DNA of 64,000 nucleotides from Psychrobacillus sp. OK032 (GTDB taxonomy: Bacteria > Bacillota > Bacilli > Bacillales_A > Planococcaceae), in the NCBI RefSeq assembly GCF_900111345.1, contig NZ_FOGY01000003.1, positions 1 through 64,000 on the forward strand, read 5' to 3'. The position numbers were made by a program, and so were the translations under genes. Shown piece after piece: positions 52,094-61,126 of the stretch (its first letter is position 1; the number at the start of each line of letters is the position of its first letter). Below the pieces are notes generated by a model. It ran no database searches. It was not told where the DNA came from and saw only the letters and a list, made by a program, of their open reading frames with translations.

Positions 52094-53956
52094 TTAAATA
52101 GCCTTTTTAGTAGAAAACTGGCTATTATATAAATCTGCGTAAAAGCCATTTTCATTGATAAGCTCCTCATGTGAACCTTGTTCAATTACCTTTCCTTGAT
52201 TCATCACCAATATTAAATCAGCATCTCTAATAGTAGAAAGACGATGGGCGATAACAAAGCTCGTTCTTCCTTCCATTAAGCGATTCATCGCTTGTTGGAT
52301 AAGTAGTTCCGTTCGCGTATCTACACTCGATGTTGCTTCATCTAAAATCATAATAGGTGGATTTGCAAGAACAGCGCGAGCGATTGTTAATAATTGTTTT
52401 TGCCCTTGCGAAATATTCGATGCTTCCTCATTTAAAACAGTGTCATATCCATCCGGTAAAGTACGGATAAAATGGTCTGCGTGTGCCGTTTCAGCCGCCG
52501 CGTAGATTTCTTCATCTGTTGCACCATCTTTTCCGAATGCAATATTGTCCTTAATCGTTCCATTAAAGAGCCACGTATCTTGAAGTACCATGCCGAATGT
52601 TGTACGGAGATCCGTTCGCGACATTTTTCTAGTATTGTGTCCATCAATGGTGATTTTCCCATTGTTTAATTCATAAAATCTCATCAATAAATTAATCAAT
52701 GTTGTTTTGCCAGCCCCGGTTGGTCCAACAATCGCTACCGTTTGACCTGGAAATACATCGATATTCATATTTTCAATTAATAGTTCATCTCCGTAACCAA
52801 AGTCCACACGTTCAAATGTAACTGCACCTTTTGCTTTAGATAAACTTTCTATTGTTACTTCTTTTTCTTCCTCTTCTTCGTCCAGTAATTCAAAAACCCG
52901 TTCCGCTGCTGCAATTGTTGACTGGATGATGTTGGCGATATTTGCTGTTTGCATGACTGGCTGTGTGAACTGACGAGTATAAGTAATAAAGGCCTGAATA
53001 TCACCGATAGAAATGGCACGTTGGGTAACTAATATTCCTCCGACAACGCTAATTACAACATAGCTTAAATTACCGATAAAAGACATCATCGGCATAATAA
53101 TACCGGATATAAATTGTGCTCTACGACCAGCATCATATAGTTGTTCATTCACTTCATCGAACTCAGCCACCGCTTTTTTCTCGTGGCCGAACACTTTAAC
53201 TACTTGGTGTCCAGTATACATTTCTTCGATGTGCCCGTTCAATTGCCCAAGTGTTCGTTGTTGATCTGCAAAATGCTTTTGTGATCTTTTTAAAATTGGT
53301 TGAATGACGAACATCGATACCGGTAAACTTACAATGGAAATTAACGTTAATAATGGGCTAATCGTTAACATCATAATGATAATACCTACGATTGTTACCA
53401 CCGAGGTAATAAATTGGGTTAAGCTTTGCTGAAGTGTATTTCCGATTGTATCGAGATCATTTGTAACACGGCTTAACGTTTCCCCGTTTGGTCGACCATC
53501 ATAATATTTAAGGGGAAGCTTTTCTAGTTTGCCGTTTACTTCTTCTCGTAAATCATACACGGTTTTTTGTGCGACGCTCGACATAATATATTGCTGAATA
53601 TAGGCAAATAAGCTACTGATTGCATACAAAGCTGCTAGTAGAAGGAGGAGTTTCCCAATTGCATCAAAATCAATTGCTGCTCCCGGAACACCAGTCATTT
53701 TAGCGTATGCTCCTTCGAATAGTTCTGTAATTGCGTTCCCCATAATTTTAGGACCGACAATAGCGAATACGGTACTTAAAATAGCCGCGATAAATACTGC
53801 GATTAATTGATTGCTGCGAGGTTTCAAGTAAGTTAGAAGGCGTCGTAAAGTACCTTTAAAGTTTTTTGCTTTTTGTCCGCTCATCATCATCATGTTTCCT
53901 CCACCGGCTCCTACTGGGTGTCCGCCTTGAGACTGCGACTTTTTTTGCTTACTCAT
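52094..53956 (-). CDS. ABC multidrug half-transporter, canonical ATPase site (YheH/BmrD-like)
   Basis: 620 residues: a glycine- and methionine-rich N-terminal extension (about 1-30), six membrane helices (ABC_membrane type 1 exporter) and a C-terminal ATPase: Walker A VGPTGAGKTTLINLL, Q-loop GMVLQDTWLF, signature NISQGQKQLLTIARA, Walker B ILDEATSSVDTRTE with the catalytic Glu, H-loop VIAHRLSTI. The signature has ISQGQ instead of LSGGQ. In heterodimeric exporters of the BmrCD/YheIH and TM287/288 type one subunit keeps the catalytic Glu and the other does not; this one keeps it. It overlaps the upstream gene by 4 bases. Confidence 0.93.
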   Translation of the reverse strand: MSKQKKSQSQGGHPVGAGGGNMMMMSGQKAKNFKGTLRRLLTYLKPRSNQLIAVFIAAILSTVFAIVGPKIMGNAITELFEGAYAKMTGVPGAAIDFDAIGKLLLLLAALYAISSLFAYIQQYIMSSVAQKTVYDLREEVNGKLEKLPLKYYDGRPNGETLSRVTNDLDTIGNTLQQSLTQFITSVVTIVGIIIMMLTISPLLTLISIVSLPVSMFVIQPILKRSQKHFADQQRTLGQLNGHIEEMYTGHQVVKVFGHEKKAVAEFDEVNEQLYDAGRRAQFISGIIMPMMSFIGNLSYVVISVVGGILVTQRAISIGDIQAFITYTRQFTQPVMQTANIANIIQSTIAAAERVFELLDEEEEEKEVTIESLSKAKGAVTFERVDFGYGDELLIENMNIDVFPGQTVAIVGPTGAGKTTLINLLMRFYELNNGKITIDGHNTRKMSRTDLRTTFGMVLQDTWLFNGTIKDNIAFGKDGATDEEIYAAAETAHADHFIRTLPDGYDTVLNEEASNISQGQKQLLTIARAVLANPPIMILDEATSSVDTRTELLIQQAMNRLMEGRTSFVIAHRLSTIRDADLILVMNQGKVIEQGSHEELINENGFYADLYNSQFSTKKAI

Positions 53957-55677
53957 GCGATTTCCTCCTCTGAGAGCTGAGATTCAACAATTTCACGGTA
54001 CACATCATTATTTTCTAAGAGCTCTTTATGCGTACCAATTCCTGCAATTTGACCTTTATCTAATACAATAATTTGATGTGCATCTGCTACGGTACTAACC
54101 CGTTGTGCAACAATGATAGTAGTTGCATTTTGTGTTTCGTCTTTTAGTGCCTCACGTAAGTTTGCGTCTGTTTTGAAATCGAGTGCTGAAAAACTATCAT
54201 CGAAAATGTAAATATCCGGTTTTCGAACGAGCGCCCTTGCAATCGAAAGACGTTGTTTTTGTCCTCCAGATACATTCGAACCACCTTGTAAAATAACGGA
54301 ATTATATCCTTCATCCATTTTGCTTATAAAATCTTCTGCTTGAGCAATGTGCGCTGCATGTTTTATTTCTTCTTCAGTTGCTTCTTGTTTTCCAAAACGA
54401 ATATTTTCTTTGATTGTTCCAGAAAAGAGAAGAGCTTTTTGGGGGACAAATCCGATTTTGGAGCGAACCTCGTCTTGAGAAGATTCACGAATATCGACGC
54501 CATTTACACGAATCGTTCCACTTGTGACCTCATAAAAACGAGGAATCAAGTTCACAAGTGTTGATTTACCAGCGCCTGTTCCGCCGATAATTGCCGTAAT
54601 TTCCCCAGACTTTGCTTGAAATGTAATATTAGATAATGCGGACTCTTCCGCTCCTGGGTAGCTAAAAAATACATGATCAAATTCAAGTGTTCCCCGTTCT
54701 TTATTTGCTAATTTTGTTCCTTCGTTTAAAAATGTTGGTTTTGTGTTCAGTACTTCATTAATCCGGTTTGCGGAGACTGCCGCACGGGGTACCATTATGA
54801 ACATCATAGAAGCCATTACAAGCGCGAACATAATTTGCATAACGTATTGGATAAATGCCATTAAATCCCCGATTTGCATAGATCCTCCGTTAATGCGAAT
54901 TCCACCAAACCAAATGATTAATACTACGGTGATGTTCATGACCAACATCATAACGGGCATTAAAAACGCCATTACCTTGTTTACTTTAATAGAAATATCA
55001 GTTAAATCTTTGTTTGCTTTTTGAAGCCGAACTTTCTCTTGTTTTTCCCGATTAAAAGCACGGATAACGCGAATTCCGGTTAAATTTTCACGCAATACAA
55101 GGTTTAACTGGTCTAATTTTGTTTGTACTGTTTTGAAAAGTGGTACACCTTTATACATGATTAATAACACAGCCCCAACTAACACAGGCATTGTAAGTAC
55201 AATGACAAGCGATAATTTAGCATCTTTTGATACTGCCATAATAATCCCACCAACCAACATGATAGGAGCGCTAACGACCATACGTAGCATCATGATGACC
55301 ACTTGTTGCACTTGTGTTATATCATTGGTCGTTCTTGTAATAAGCGATGCTGTGCCAAACTCATCGAAATCTTGAATGGAAAATTGCTCTACATGTTTGA
55401 ACACTTTACGGCGAATATCCCTACCAAACCCCATTGCTGCTTTAGAGGAGTAGAAGCTTGCTATAATTGATGCGACTGCTCCAAACGCCGCAACTAAAAG
55501 CATTATTCCTCCGATTTTCCAAATATAAGCTGTATCGCCAACTACTACTCCTTTATCGATAATATCTGCCATAAGAGTTGGTAAATAAAGGTCAGCCATT
55601 GATTGGATAAAAACTAATCCTAACACCGAGAGAACAATCCACTTATACACCGTTAAGTTTTTCATGAGTTTAATCAT
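53953..55677 (-). CDS. ABC multidrug half-transporter, degenerate ATPase site (YheI/BmrC-like)
   Basis: 574 residues: six membrane helices, then an ATPase with Walker A IGGTGAGKSTLVNLI, signature NVSGGQKQRLSIARAL and Walker B IYIFDDSFSALDFKTD, where Asp replaces the catalytic Glu; the H-loop His is Gln (IVAQRVSTV). It is thus the partner with the non-catalytic composite site of a heterodimeric exporter together with the next gene. It overlaps the MarR gene by 8 bases, and AAAGGAG lies inside the end of that gene. Confidence 0.93.
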   Translation of the reverse strand: MIKLMKNLTVYKWIVLSVLGLVFIQSMADLYLPTLMADIIDKGVVVGDTAYIWKIGGIMLLVAAFGAVASIIASFYSSKAAMGFGRDIRRKVFKHVEQFSIQDFDEFGTASLITRTTNDITQVQQVVIMMLRMVVSAPIMLVGGIIMAVSKDAKLSLVIVLTMPVLVGAVLLIMYKGVPLFKTVQTKLDQLNLVLRENLTGIRVIRAFNREKQEKVRLQKANKDLTDISIKVNKVMAFLMPVMMLVMNITVVLIIWFGGIRINGGSMQIGDLMAFIQYVMQIMFALVMASMMFIMVPRAAVSANRINEVLNTKPTFLNEGTKLANKERGTLEFDHVFFSYPGAEESALSNITFQAKSGEITAIIGGTGAGKSTLVNLIPRFYEVTSGTIRVNGVDIRESSQDEVRSKIGFVPQKALLFSGTIKENIRFGKQEATEEEIKHAAHIAQAEDFISKMDEGYNSVILQGGSNVSGGQKQRLSIARALVRKPDIYIFDDSFSALDFKTDANLREALKDETQNATTIIVAQRVSTVADAHQIIVLDKGQIAGIGTHKELLENNDVYREIVESQLSEEEIA

Positions 55678-56155
55678 TTTGGTTGTTCTCCTTTGAAATG
55701 GTTTCGTTTTCTAAAAAATCAGCGATATGAAGCAGTGTGGCTTGAAATTCCTTGAACTGTTTTTCAGTAAGTGTGTCCATAATGGATTCGATTGTACAAT
55801 GAATGCTTCCTTTTTGTTGACTTATTTTTTCAAACAAGCTGTTTCCTTTTTCACTGAGTATTAATTGCATTTCTCTTCGATTGTCAGGAACAGGCTGTCT
55901 AAGGAGCCATTCGGTTTGTACAAGTCCATCGACTGCCGTACTTAATGTACTTTTTGGAATTTGCAATACTTCACCTAATTGCTTTTGCGTCATTTCTTTT
56001 TTGGGTGCAATGGTCATTAGGACTGAATATTGTGGGATAGATAAATCATTTTCTAGTGCGGTCTTATGTATAAAGCGCATCATGTTTCTATTCACACGCC
56101 AAAAGGTATGCAAGAATTTTGTAGATCTACTATCAGGGTGATTGTTACAATTCAC
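55670..56155 (-). CDS. MarR-family transcriptional regulator
   Basis: 161 residues from GTG 56155, which has GGAGTGATAACA immediately upstream; an ATG at 56188 lies inside an operator-like palindrome and lacks a ribosome binding site. The winged helix-turn-helix is clear: LSIPQYSVLMTIAPKKEMTQ, KQLGEVLQIPKSTLSTAVDG, LLRQPVPDNRREMQLILSEKG. MarR proteins repress nearby transport genes and release DNA on ligand binding. It is the first gene of marR-ABC-ABC, so it likely controls its own operon. Confidence 0.9.
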   Translation of the reverse strand: MNCNNHPDSRSTKFLHTFWRVNRNMMRFIHKTALENDLSIPQYSVLMTIAPKKEMTQKQLGEVLQIPKSTLSTAVDGLVQTEWLLRQPVPDNRREMQLILSEKGNSLFEKISQQKGSIHCTIESIMDTLTEKQFKEFQATLLHIADFLENETISKENNQND

Positions 56156-56181
56156 TGTTATCACTCCGTTCTTTTTTGTAT

Positions 56182-56197
56182 TGTTCATTTGTGAACA
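56182..56197. promoter_or_regulatory. MarR operator candidate
   Basis: TGTTCA-TTTG-TGAACA, a perfect 6-base inverted repeat, 27 bases upstream of the MarR start codon and just after the promoter. Size and position fit a MarR-type operator that blocks transcription of the exporter operon. Confidence 0.7.
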
Positions 56198-56215
56198 GTT
56201 CTTTTATATTTTATT

Positions 56216-56244
56216 AATTTACTCTTTATTTCGAGGGGAGTCAA
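56216..56244 (-). promoter_or_regulatory. Sigma-A-type promoter of the marR-ABC-ABC operon
   Basis: On the minus strand: TTGACT, 17 bases, TAAATT. It starts transcription about at 56209, with the TGTTCA-N4-TGAACA palindrome right downstream. Confidence 0.65.
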
Positions 56245-56283
56245 CTAGAATGGAAAGGGGTTTTTCAAGAAATTATTGGACAT

Positions 56284-56317
56284 AAAAAAGAGCTAGCCAT
56301 ATAAAAATGGCTAGCTC
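56284..56317 (-). terminator. Terminator of the YunC-like gene
   Basis: Minus-strand reading: GAGCTAGCCAT-TTTTAT-ATGGCTAGCTC followed by TTTTTT; 11-base perfect stem. Confidence 0.93.
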
Positions 56318-56329
56318 GTTAGTTTTAGA

Positions 56330-56632
56330 TTAAATCATTTTCAATAGCGCTTCTCTACCAATCATACCTGTTGTGATGCCAAGTTCTTCTGCTTCAAAAG
56401 TGATGGATTCTAAAGGTGCATCAAGCAGTTGGCCAATTGTTTTTACTCCTACAGCTCTTCCTGCAATTACTTTTCTGTCTTTTAGTTTTTCGTTCAACAG
56501 TGCAACATCAAGTGCACCACACATGATATACCCTTTATCATTCGATACAACAAGTAAATTGGTTTTTGGCAACTCGACAGAAATCGATAAAAATGTATGT
56601 CCATCAATATTGATAGGTTCCATATTAATCAT
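56330..56632 (-). CDS. YunC-family (DUF1805) protein
   Basis: 100 residues. Pattern of the DUF1805/YunC family: FLSISVELPKTNLLVVSNDK, GYIMCGALDVALLNEKLKDR, VIAGRAVGVKTIGQLLDAPL, GITTGMIGREAL. Small cytosolic protein of unknown function, often in Bacillus purine/ureide regions; here it stands alone. The start is either of two nearby ATGs (MINMEPI). Confidence 0.85.
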   Translation of the reverse strand: MINMEPINIDGHTFLSISVELPKTNLLVVSNDKGYIMCGALDVALLNEKLKDRKVIAGRAVGVKTIGQLLDAPLESITFEAEELGITTGMIGREALLKMI

Positions 56633-56753
56633 TAAAATTAATCACTCCTTTTCATCTCCTTATAAGTTATGTAAGTGAATGGAAAAGGGTTTCTTCTTTT
56701 TATATTAGGGAAAGATAAGTTAGAAATGCATTAAGTTGAAGAGGTGTTTGTTA

Positions 56754-57806
56754 GTGAATAAATTATTTGCCGTTTTTGTCTTTGTAGGTGTTCCATTCGT
56801 TCTTATAGGAGCTTTTTTAAATTGGCCCAAGATGATTATGTTCTTTCTGTGTTGTGTAGGTATTATTGGGCTTTCGGGATATATAGGCCGAGCAACAGAA
56901 AGTTTAGCAATCGTAAGTGGCCCAAGAGTTGGAGGCCTGTTAAACGCAACTTTTGGTAATGCGGTCGAACTTATCATTTCCATATTCACATTAAAGGCTG
57001 GAATGGTTGGGATTGTTTTGGCATCGCTAACCGGATCAGTTCTCGGTAACTTGTTGCTTGTACTTGGATTATCGTTTTTTGCTGGCGGTATTAAGTTTAA
57101 ACGTCAGAAATTTAGTATGCATAGCGCAAGATACAATTCGGGATTACTTATTTTCGCTGTAATTGTGGCATTTGTTATTCCGGAAGTTTTCTCAATGACA
57201 ATGAATCCTGAAAAAACATTAAACTTAAGTATTGGTATTGCCATTATTTTAATCGCGCTTTATCTTGCAGGATTATTTTTCAAACTCGTCACACATCGGG
57301 GAGTGTTCTCATCTACTGATGAACCGGAAACGGAACCAGAAGTACCAGAATGGACAAAAGGTAAATCGATTTTAATTCTTCTATTGGCAACAGTAGTAGT
57401 CGCTTTTGTGTCGGAGCAATTAGTTCATACATTTGAAATGCTTGGGGCAAAGTTTGGTTGGACCGAATTGTTCATAGGTGTCATTATCGTAGCGATTGTT
57501 GGAAATGCAGCAGAGCATGTTTCTGCTATTACAATGGCCGTTAAAAACAAAATGGAAGTATCTGTTGAAATAGCGGTTGGTTCTACGCTGCAAGTTGCTA
57601 TGTTTGTAGCACCGGTACTTGTGCTTGTATCTCTGTTCATGCCTCAAACGATGGCACTAGTTTTTACATGGCCAGAGCTTGTCGCAATGGTTACAGCCGC
57701 ACTTTTAGTTATTAATGTTTCCAGTGATGGTGAATCAAATTGGTTTGAAGGGCTTCTGCTTTTTGCAGCATATATAATAATGGGTATTGGTTTTTATCTT
57801 CTTTAA
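56754..57806 (+). CDS. chaA: Calcium/proton antiporter (ChaA/CAX family)
   Basis: 350 residues from GTG 56754, seven bases after GAAGAGGTG (upstream TTG 56736 lies on the ribosome binding site). Eleven hydrophobic segments in two homologous halves with the alpha-repeats GGLLNATFGNAVELIISIFT and IVGNAAEHVSAITMAVKNK, which hold the acidic cation-binding residues (Glu in NAVEL and NAAEH). CAX exchangers expel Ca2+ in exchange for H+. An acidic loop (DEPETEPEVPEW) separates the halves, as in many family members. Confidence 0.94.
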   Translation: MNKLFAVFVFVGVPFVLIGAFLNWPKMIMFFLCCVGIIGLSGYIGRATESLAIVSGPRVGGLLNATFGNAVELIISIFTLKAGMVGIVLASLTGSVLGNLLLVLGLSFFAGGIKFKRQKFSMHSARYNSGLLIFAVIVAFVIPEVFSMTMNPEKTLNLSIGIAIILIALYLAGLFFKLVTHRGVFSSTDEPETEPEVPEWTKGKSILILLLATVVVAFVSEQLVHTFEMLGAKFGWTELFIGVIIVAIVGNAAEHVSAITMAVKNKMEVSVEIAVGSTLQVAMFVAPVLVLVSLFMPQTMALVFTWPELVAMVTAALLVINVSSDGESNWFEGLLLFAAYIIMGIGFYLL

Positions 57807-57888
57807 CTTTGCAAAAAGAAAATGATAAGATAGTAAGTATATATGACAGAAAATTCAGTAGAGAAAAATTACTTAGGGGGAATACGTA

Positions 57889-58827
57889 GTGCAACAATCG
57901 AAACCGATTCAATTAAACGAAAGAATCCATCTAATTGATGGGCATGATTTAGGGATCACAGAGCGGACAGGCATATATGTTATACAAGAAGAGGAACTAA
58001 CAATTGTAGAAACGAGTGCAAGCCCGTCTATAAAGTATGTAAAAGAAGGGTTAAAGGCATTAGGAATATCTTTGGATGAAGTCAAATATATAATTGTCAC
58101 ACATATCCATCTTGATCACGCTGGGGGAGCTGGATTACTCATTCAAGAATGCCCGAATGCAAAAGTAGTCGTACATCCAAAAGGTGCTAGGCATTTAGCG
58201 GATCCATCGAGACTTATAGCGGGTGCGAAGGCAGTATATGGCGAAAAGTTTTCTAGTTTATTTGAACCGATACTTCCTATAGCAGAAGATCGGCTAATTG
58301 TTAAAGGTGAAGGGGATATATTGAAAATTGGACCAAATTGTCAATTGGAATTTTTAGATACACCTGGTCATGCCAATCACCATTTCAGTATTTATGATCC
58401 GATTAGTAACGGCATGTTCACTGGAGACACAGTTGGTGTACGTTATGAGCAGTTGATTCCAGATGATGTTCATTTATTTCTGCCTTCCACTTCACCAAAT
58501 CAGTTTGACCCCGATGCGATGCAAAGAGCGGTTGATCGTATGCAAAACATGGAGCTCGATTCCATCTACTTTGGGCATTTTGGTATGACTAATGCACCGG
58601 ATGAAGTATATCGTCAAGTTTCTAGCTGGTTAAAAGTTTATGTAAACGAAGCGAAAACAGTCTATGCAGAACAAAAAGGGTACGAAGTTCTTGCTGAGCG
58701 TTTAGGAAGTTTAGTAAGGGAGCATCTAAGAGGGCTAGGTATTCCAGATGATCATGAGGTGTATAGCATTTTACAGTTAGATATAGAAGTTAGTGCTATG
58801 GGATTGTTGGACTACCTTTCCAAGTAA
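57889..58827 (+). CDS. Metallo-beta-lactamase-fold hydrolase
   Basis: 312 residues, GTG start eight bases after GGGGG. The metal-binding motif THIHLDHAGGAG (about 64-75), a second ligand set in DTPGHANHHFSIYD and GDTVGVRYE, and a last His in YFGHFGMTN are all present, so it should bind two metals. The C-terminal 90 residues are helical and may form a lid or dimer surface. The substrate is not evident; glyoxalase II-, lactonase- and RNase-like MBL proteins share this core. Confidence 0.9.
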   Translation: MQQSKPIQLNERIHLIDGHDLGITERTGIYVIQEEELTIVETSASPSIKYVKEGLKALGISLDEVKYIIVTHIHLDHAGGAGLLIQECPNAKVVVHPKGARHLADPSRLIAGAKAVYGEKFSSLFEPILPIAEDRLIVKGEGDILKIGPNCQLEFLDTPGHANHHFSIYDPISNGMFTGDTVGVRYEQLIPDDVHLFLPSTSPNQFDPDAMQRAVDRMQNMELDSIYFGHFGMTNAPDEVYRQVSSWLKVYVNEAKTVYAEQKGYEVLAERLGSLVREHLRGLGIPDDHEVYSILQLDIEVSAMGLLDYLSK

Positions 58828-58837
58828 TTCTTATAAA

Positions 58838-58900
58838 AGATCTACTTTCAAATAAGTACGATTTCTAGGAAGTCGTATTTATGGGAGAGTGGATTTTTTT
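58838..58900 (+). terminator. Terminator of the MBL-hydrolase gene
   Basis: GATCTACTTTC pairs loosely (G-U pairs) with GAGAGTGGAT, with an inner TACGA/TCGTA stem, followed by TTTTTTT. Confidence 0.65.
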
Positions 58901-58990
58901 ATACTATTCCATACAAAATGGAAGTAATTTGTAGTATTTAACAAATCGGTTTACACTTATTAAATAGAACATCTAGAAAGGAGATACGTG

Positions 58991-61030
58991 ATGGAGTTTT
59001 TATTGATTGTCCTACTCTTACTAGCAATAATTGGGCTTTCTAATTTTATCAATCATTTTATGCCATACATACCAGTCCCACTAATTCAAATTGCGCTTGG
59101 TGTATTGCTTGCAGCCTTGCCGGTAGGAATACATGTTCCGATGGAGCCAGAATTATTTTTTATTCTATTTATCGCTCCATTATTATTTTACGATGGAAAA
59201 AATGTGCCAAGGCAAGCCCTTTGGAAATTGAGGAAGCCTATTTTATTGCTAGCACTTGGACTCGTATTTTTAACGGTTATTGTTATTGGGTATTTAATCC
59301 ATTGGTTAATACCTTCGATTCCGCTTTCTGCGTCTTTTGCACTCGCTGCGATTTTATCTCCAACCGATGTGGTGGCAGTCGGAGCTATTTCGAGTCGAGT
59401 TAAGATGCCAAAGACGATTATGCATGTGCTAGAAGGCGAGGGGCTAATGAATGATGCCTCTGGATTAGTTGCGTTTAAGTTTGCCGTAGCTGCAACGGTA
59501 ACCGGTGTGTTTTCACTTGCAGAAGCAAGCTGGAGTTTCTTATTAATCGCGATTGGAGGATTTGTAGGTGGAGCAGTTCTTGCTTTCATCATTATTCGAT
59601 TGAAAATATTCATCCGTCGATTAGGTATGGAAGATGTAACGCTTCATATGCTTATCCAATTATTAACTCCGTTTACCATTTTTTATGTCATAGAGCATTT
59701 TCATCTATCGGGAATTTTGTCTGTTGTAGCAGCTGGTATTGTCCATGCGATTTATCGGGACCGTGAGCAATCACCAAATGTGCAACTACAAGTTGTTTCG
59801 AAAAGTACTTGGACCATTCTTATTTTTATTTTGAATGGACTTGTATTTTTATTGCTAGGACTACAAATTCCTAGTGTTTCTCGAGAAATTTTTGAAAGTC
59901 CTTTGTTCAATAATTTTGAAGTAATCACGTATATTTTGATCATTACTGCTGCGCTTTTACTATTACGCTTTGTTTGGGTGTTTGCAGGATGGTGGGGAGG
60001 ATGGCTGCTTAAAGCAGAACAATTGCCAAAACCATCGCTGCGATATATTAGCATTACGACCATTTCCGGTGTCCGCGGCGCTGTAACACTTGCTGGAGCT
60101 TTTACGATTCCTTACTTTTTAGCCAATGGCGATGTGTTTCCCGAGCGTTCATTAATCATTTTCATCGCAGCCGGTGTAATTTTGGTGACGCTTGTTTTAG
60201 CAAGTATTTTCCTACCTATTATTGCAAAAACAGAAAAAGGGAATACAGAAAATATGAGAGAGGAGATGGAAAGAAAAGCGATACTTCTCTCGATGGATGC
60301 TGCGATTAGAACGATGCGAGAACTAACTACCGACGAAAACAGAGGAGCAGCTGTTTCTATTATCTCGCATTACAATCAAGTTCGTAGTCATCTCGTTGAT
60401 ATAAGTGAGGAAGAAAGCGCTCGAAAGAAAGCGGTGGAAACTGAAACTCGTTTGAAAGCATTAGAAGTAGAAATTATTTATATTGAAAAGTTGCAATCAA
60501 ATGAAGAGATTGATCGGGAGTCGCTATACTTATTAGAGGAGCATATCCACCGGATGCGTGTTGCGGTTACGAATCGCTTGCTATATAGAGGATTATTCGT
60601 AGGGACAATTGTAAAACGAGGAATATTGAATATAGCTAGCTTGTTCAAGTCACCAAAACATAACTCCATAAAAGCTCGTGTTGAAAAAACTAAAAAAGTG
60701 GCAATGCTTAAAATGGAAATGGCACAAGCGGCAATTTCATATTTAAGAGAAACAATGATTCCTGAAAATGAAGGGATTAACGAATCGATTATCGGAGAGT
60801 ACAATGAAATGATCCAGAAGTTTAATTTAGTGCGTAAAGGTGCAGACTCAAGTGAATATATTCGAGAGCAGCGAGAGTTAAGAGACAAAGCCTTTCAAGC
60901 GGAGCGCGATGAGATTCAAAGTCTATACGAAACAGGTGAAGTTTCCATGGATATTATGAGGAAAATTCGCAGGCAGATTAATATTCGGGAAGCGTACTGG
61001 ATGGAAGAAAACAGCGTGCAATCTCATTAA
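58991..61030 (+). CDS. CPA1-family sodium/proton antiporter
   Basis: 679 residues from ATG 58991 (AAAGGAG upstream; GTG 58988 is adjacent). Twelve or so membrane helices with the CPA1 ion-binding motif LAAILSPTDVVAV and GLMNDASGLVAFKF, and IYRDREQSP in a loop; SGVRGAVTLAGAF is the conserved later block. About 270 C-terminal residues form a charged, helical cytoplasmic domain, longer than in NhaK-like proteins, probably regulatory. The family exports Na+ or other monovalent cations in exchange for H+. Confidence 0.93.
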   Translation: MEFLLIVLLLLAIIGLSNFINHFMPYIPVPLIQIALGVLLAALPVGIHVPMEPELFFILFIAPLLFYDGKNVPRQALWKLRKPILLLALGLVFLTVIVIGYLIHWLIPSIPLSASFALAAILSPTDVVAVGAISSRVKMPKTIMHVLEGEGLMNDASGLVAFKFAVAATVTGVFSLAEASWSFLLIAIGGFVGGAVLAFIIIRLKIFIRRLGMEDVTLHMLIQLLTPFTIFYVIEHFHLSGILSVVAAGIVHAIYRDREQSPNVQLQVVSKSTWTILIFILNGLVFLLLGLQIPSVSREIFESPLFNNFEVITYILIITAALLLLRFVWVFAGWWGGWLLKAEQLPKPSLRYISITTISGVRGAVTLAGAFTIPYFLANGDVFPERSLIIFIAAGVILVTLVLASIFLPIIAKTEKGNTENMREEMERKAILLSMDAAIRTMRELTTDENRGAAVSIISHYNQVRSHLVDISEEESARKKAVETETRLKALEVEIIYIEKLQSNEEIDRESLYLLEEHIHRMRVAVTNRLLYRGLFVGTIVKRGILNIASLFKSPKHNSIKARVEKTKKVAMLKMEMAQAAISYLRETMIPENEGINESIIGEYNEMIQKFNLVRKGADSSEYIREQRELRDKAFQAERDEIQSLYETGEVSMDIMRKIRRQINIREAYWMEENSVQSH

Positions 61031-61079
61031 GAGGTGAAGAAAATCTCCATTGATGAAGGAATCTTAGTTTTCTTTTCAT

Positions 61080-61126
61080 AAAACAACATACCGCCTTACT
61101 AATTAGTTTGGCGGTATGTTGTTTTT
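61080..61126. terminator. Bidirectional terminator
   Basis: AAACAACATACCGCC pairs with GGCGGTATGTTGTTT, a 15-base perfect stem. It ends the antiporter gene and the convergent sulfatase gene. Confidence 0.94.

Noticed and set aside
56156-56188. N-terminal extension of MarR from the ATG at 56188
   Set aside because: No ribosome binding site, the ATG lies in the operator palindrome, and a GTG with GGAG at 56155 is well placed.
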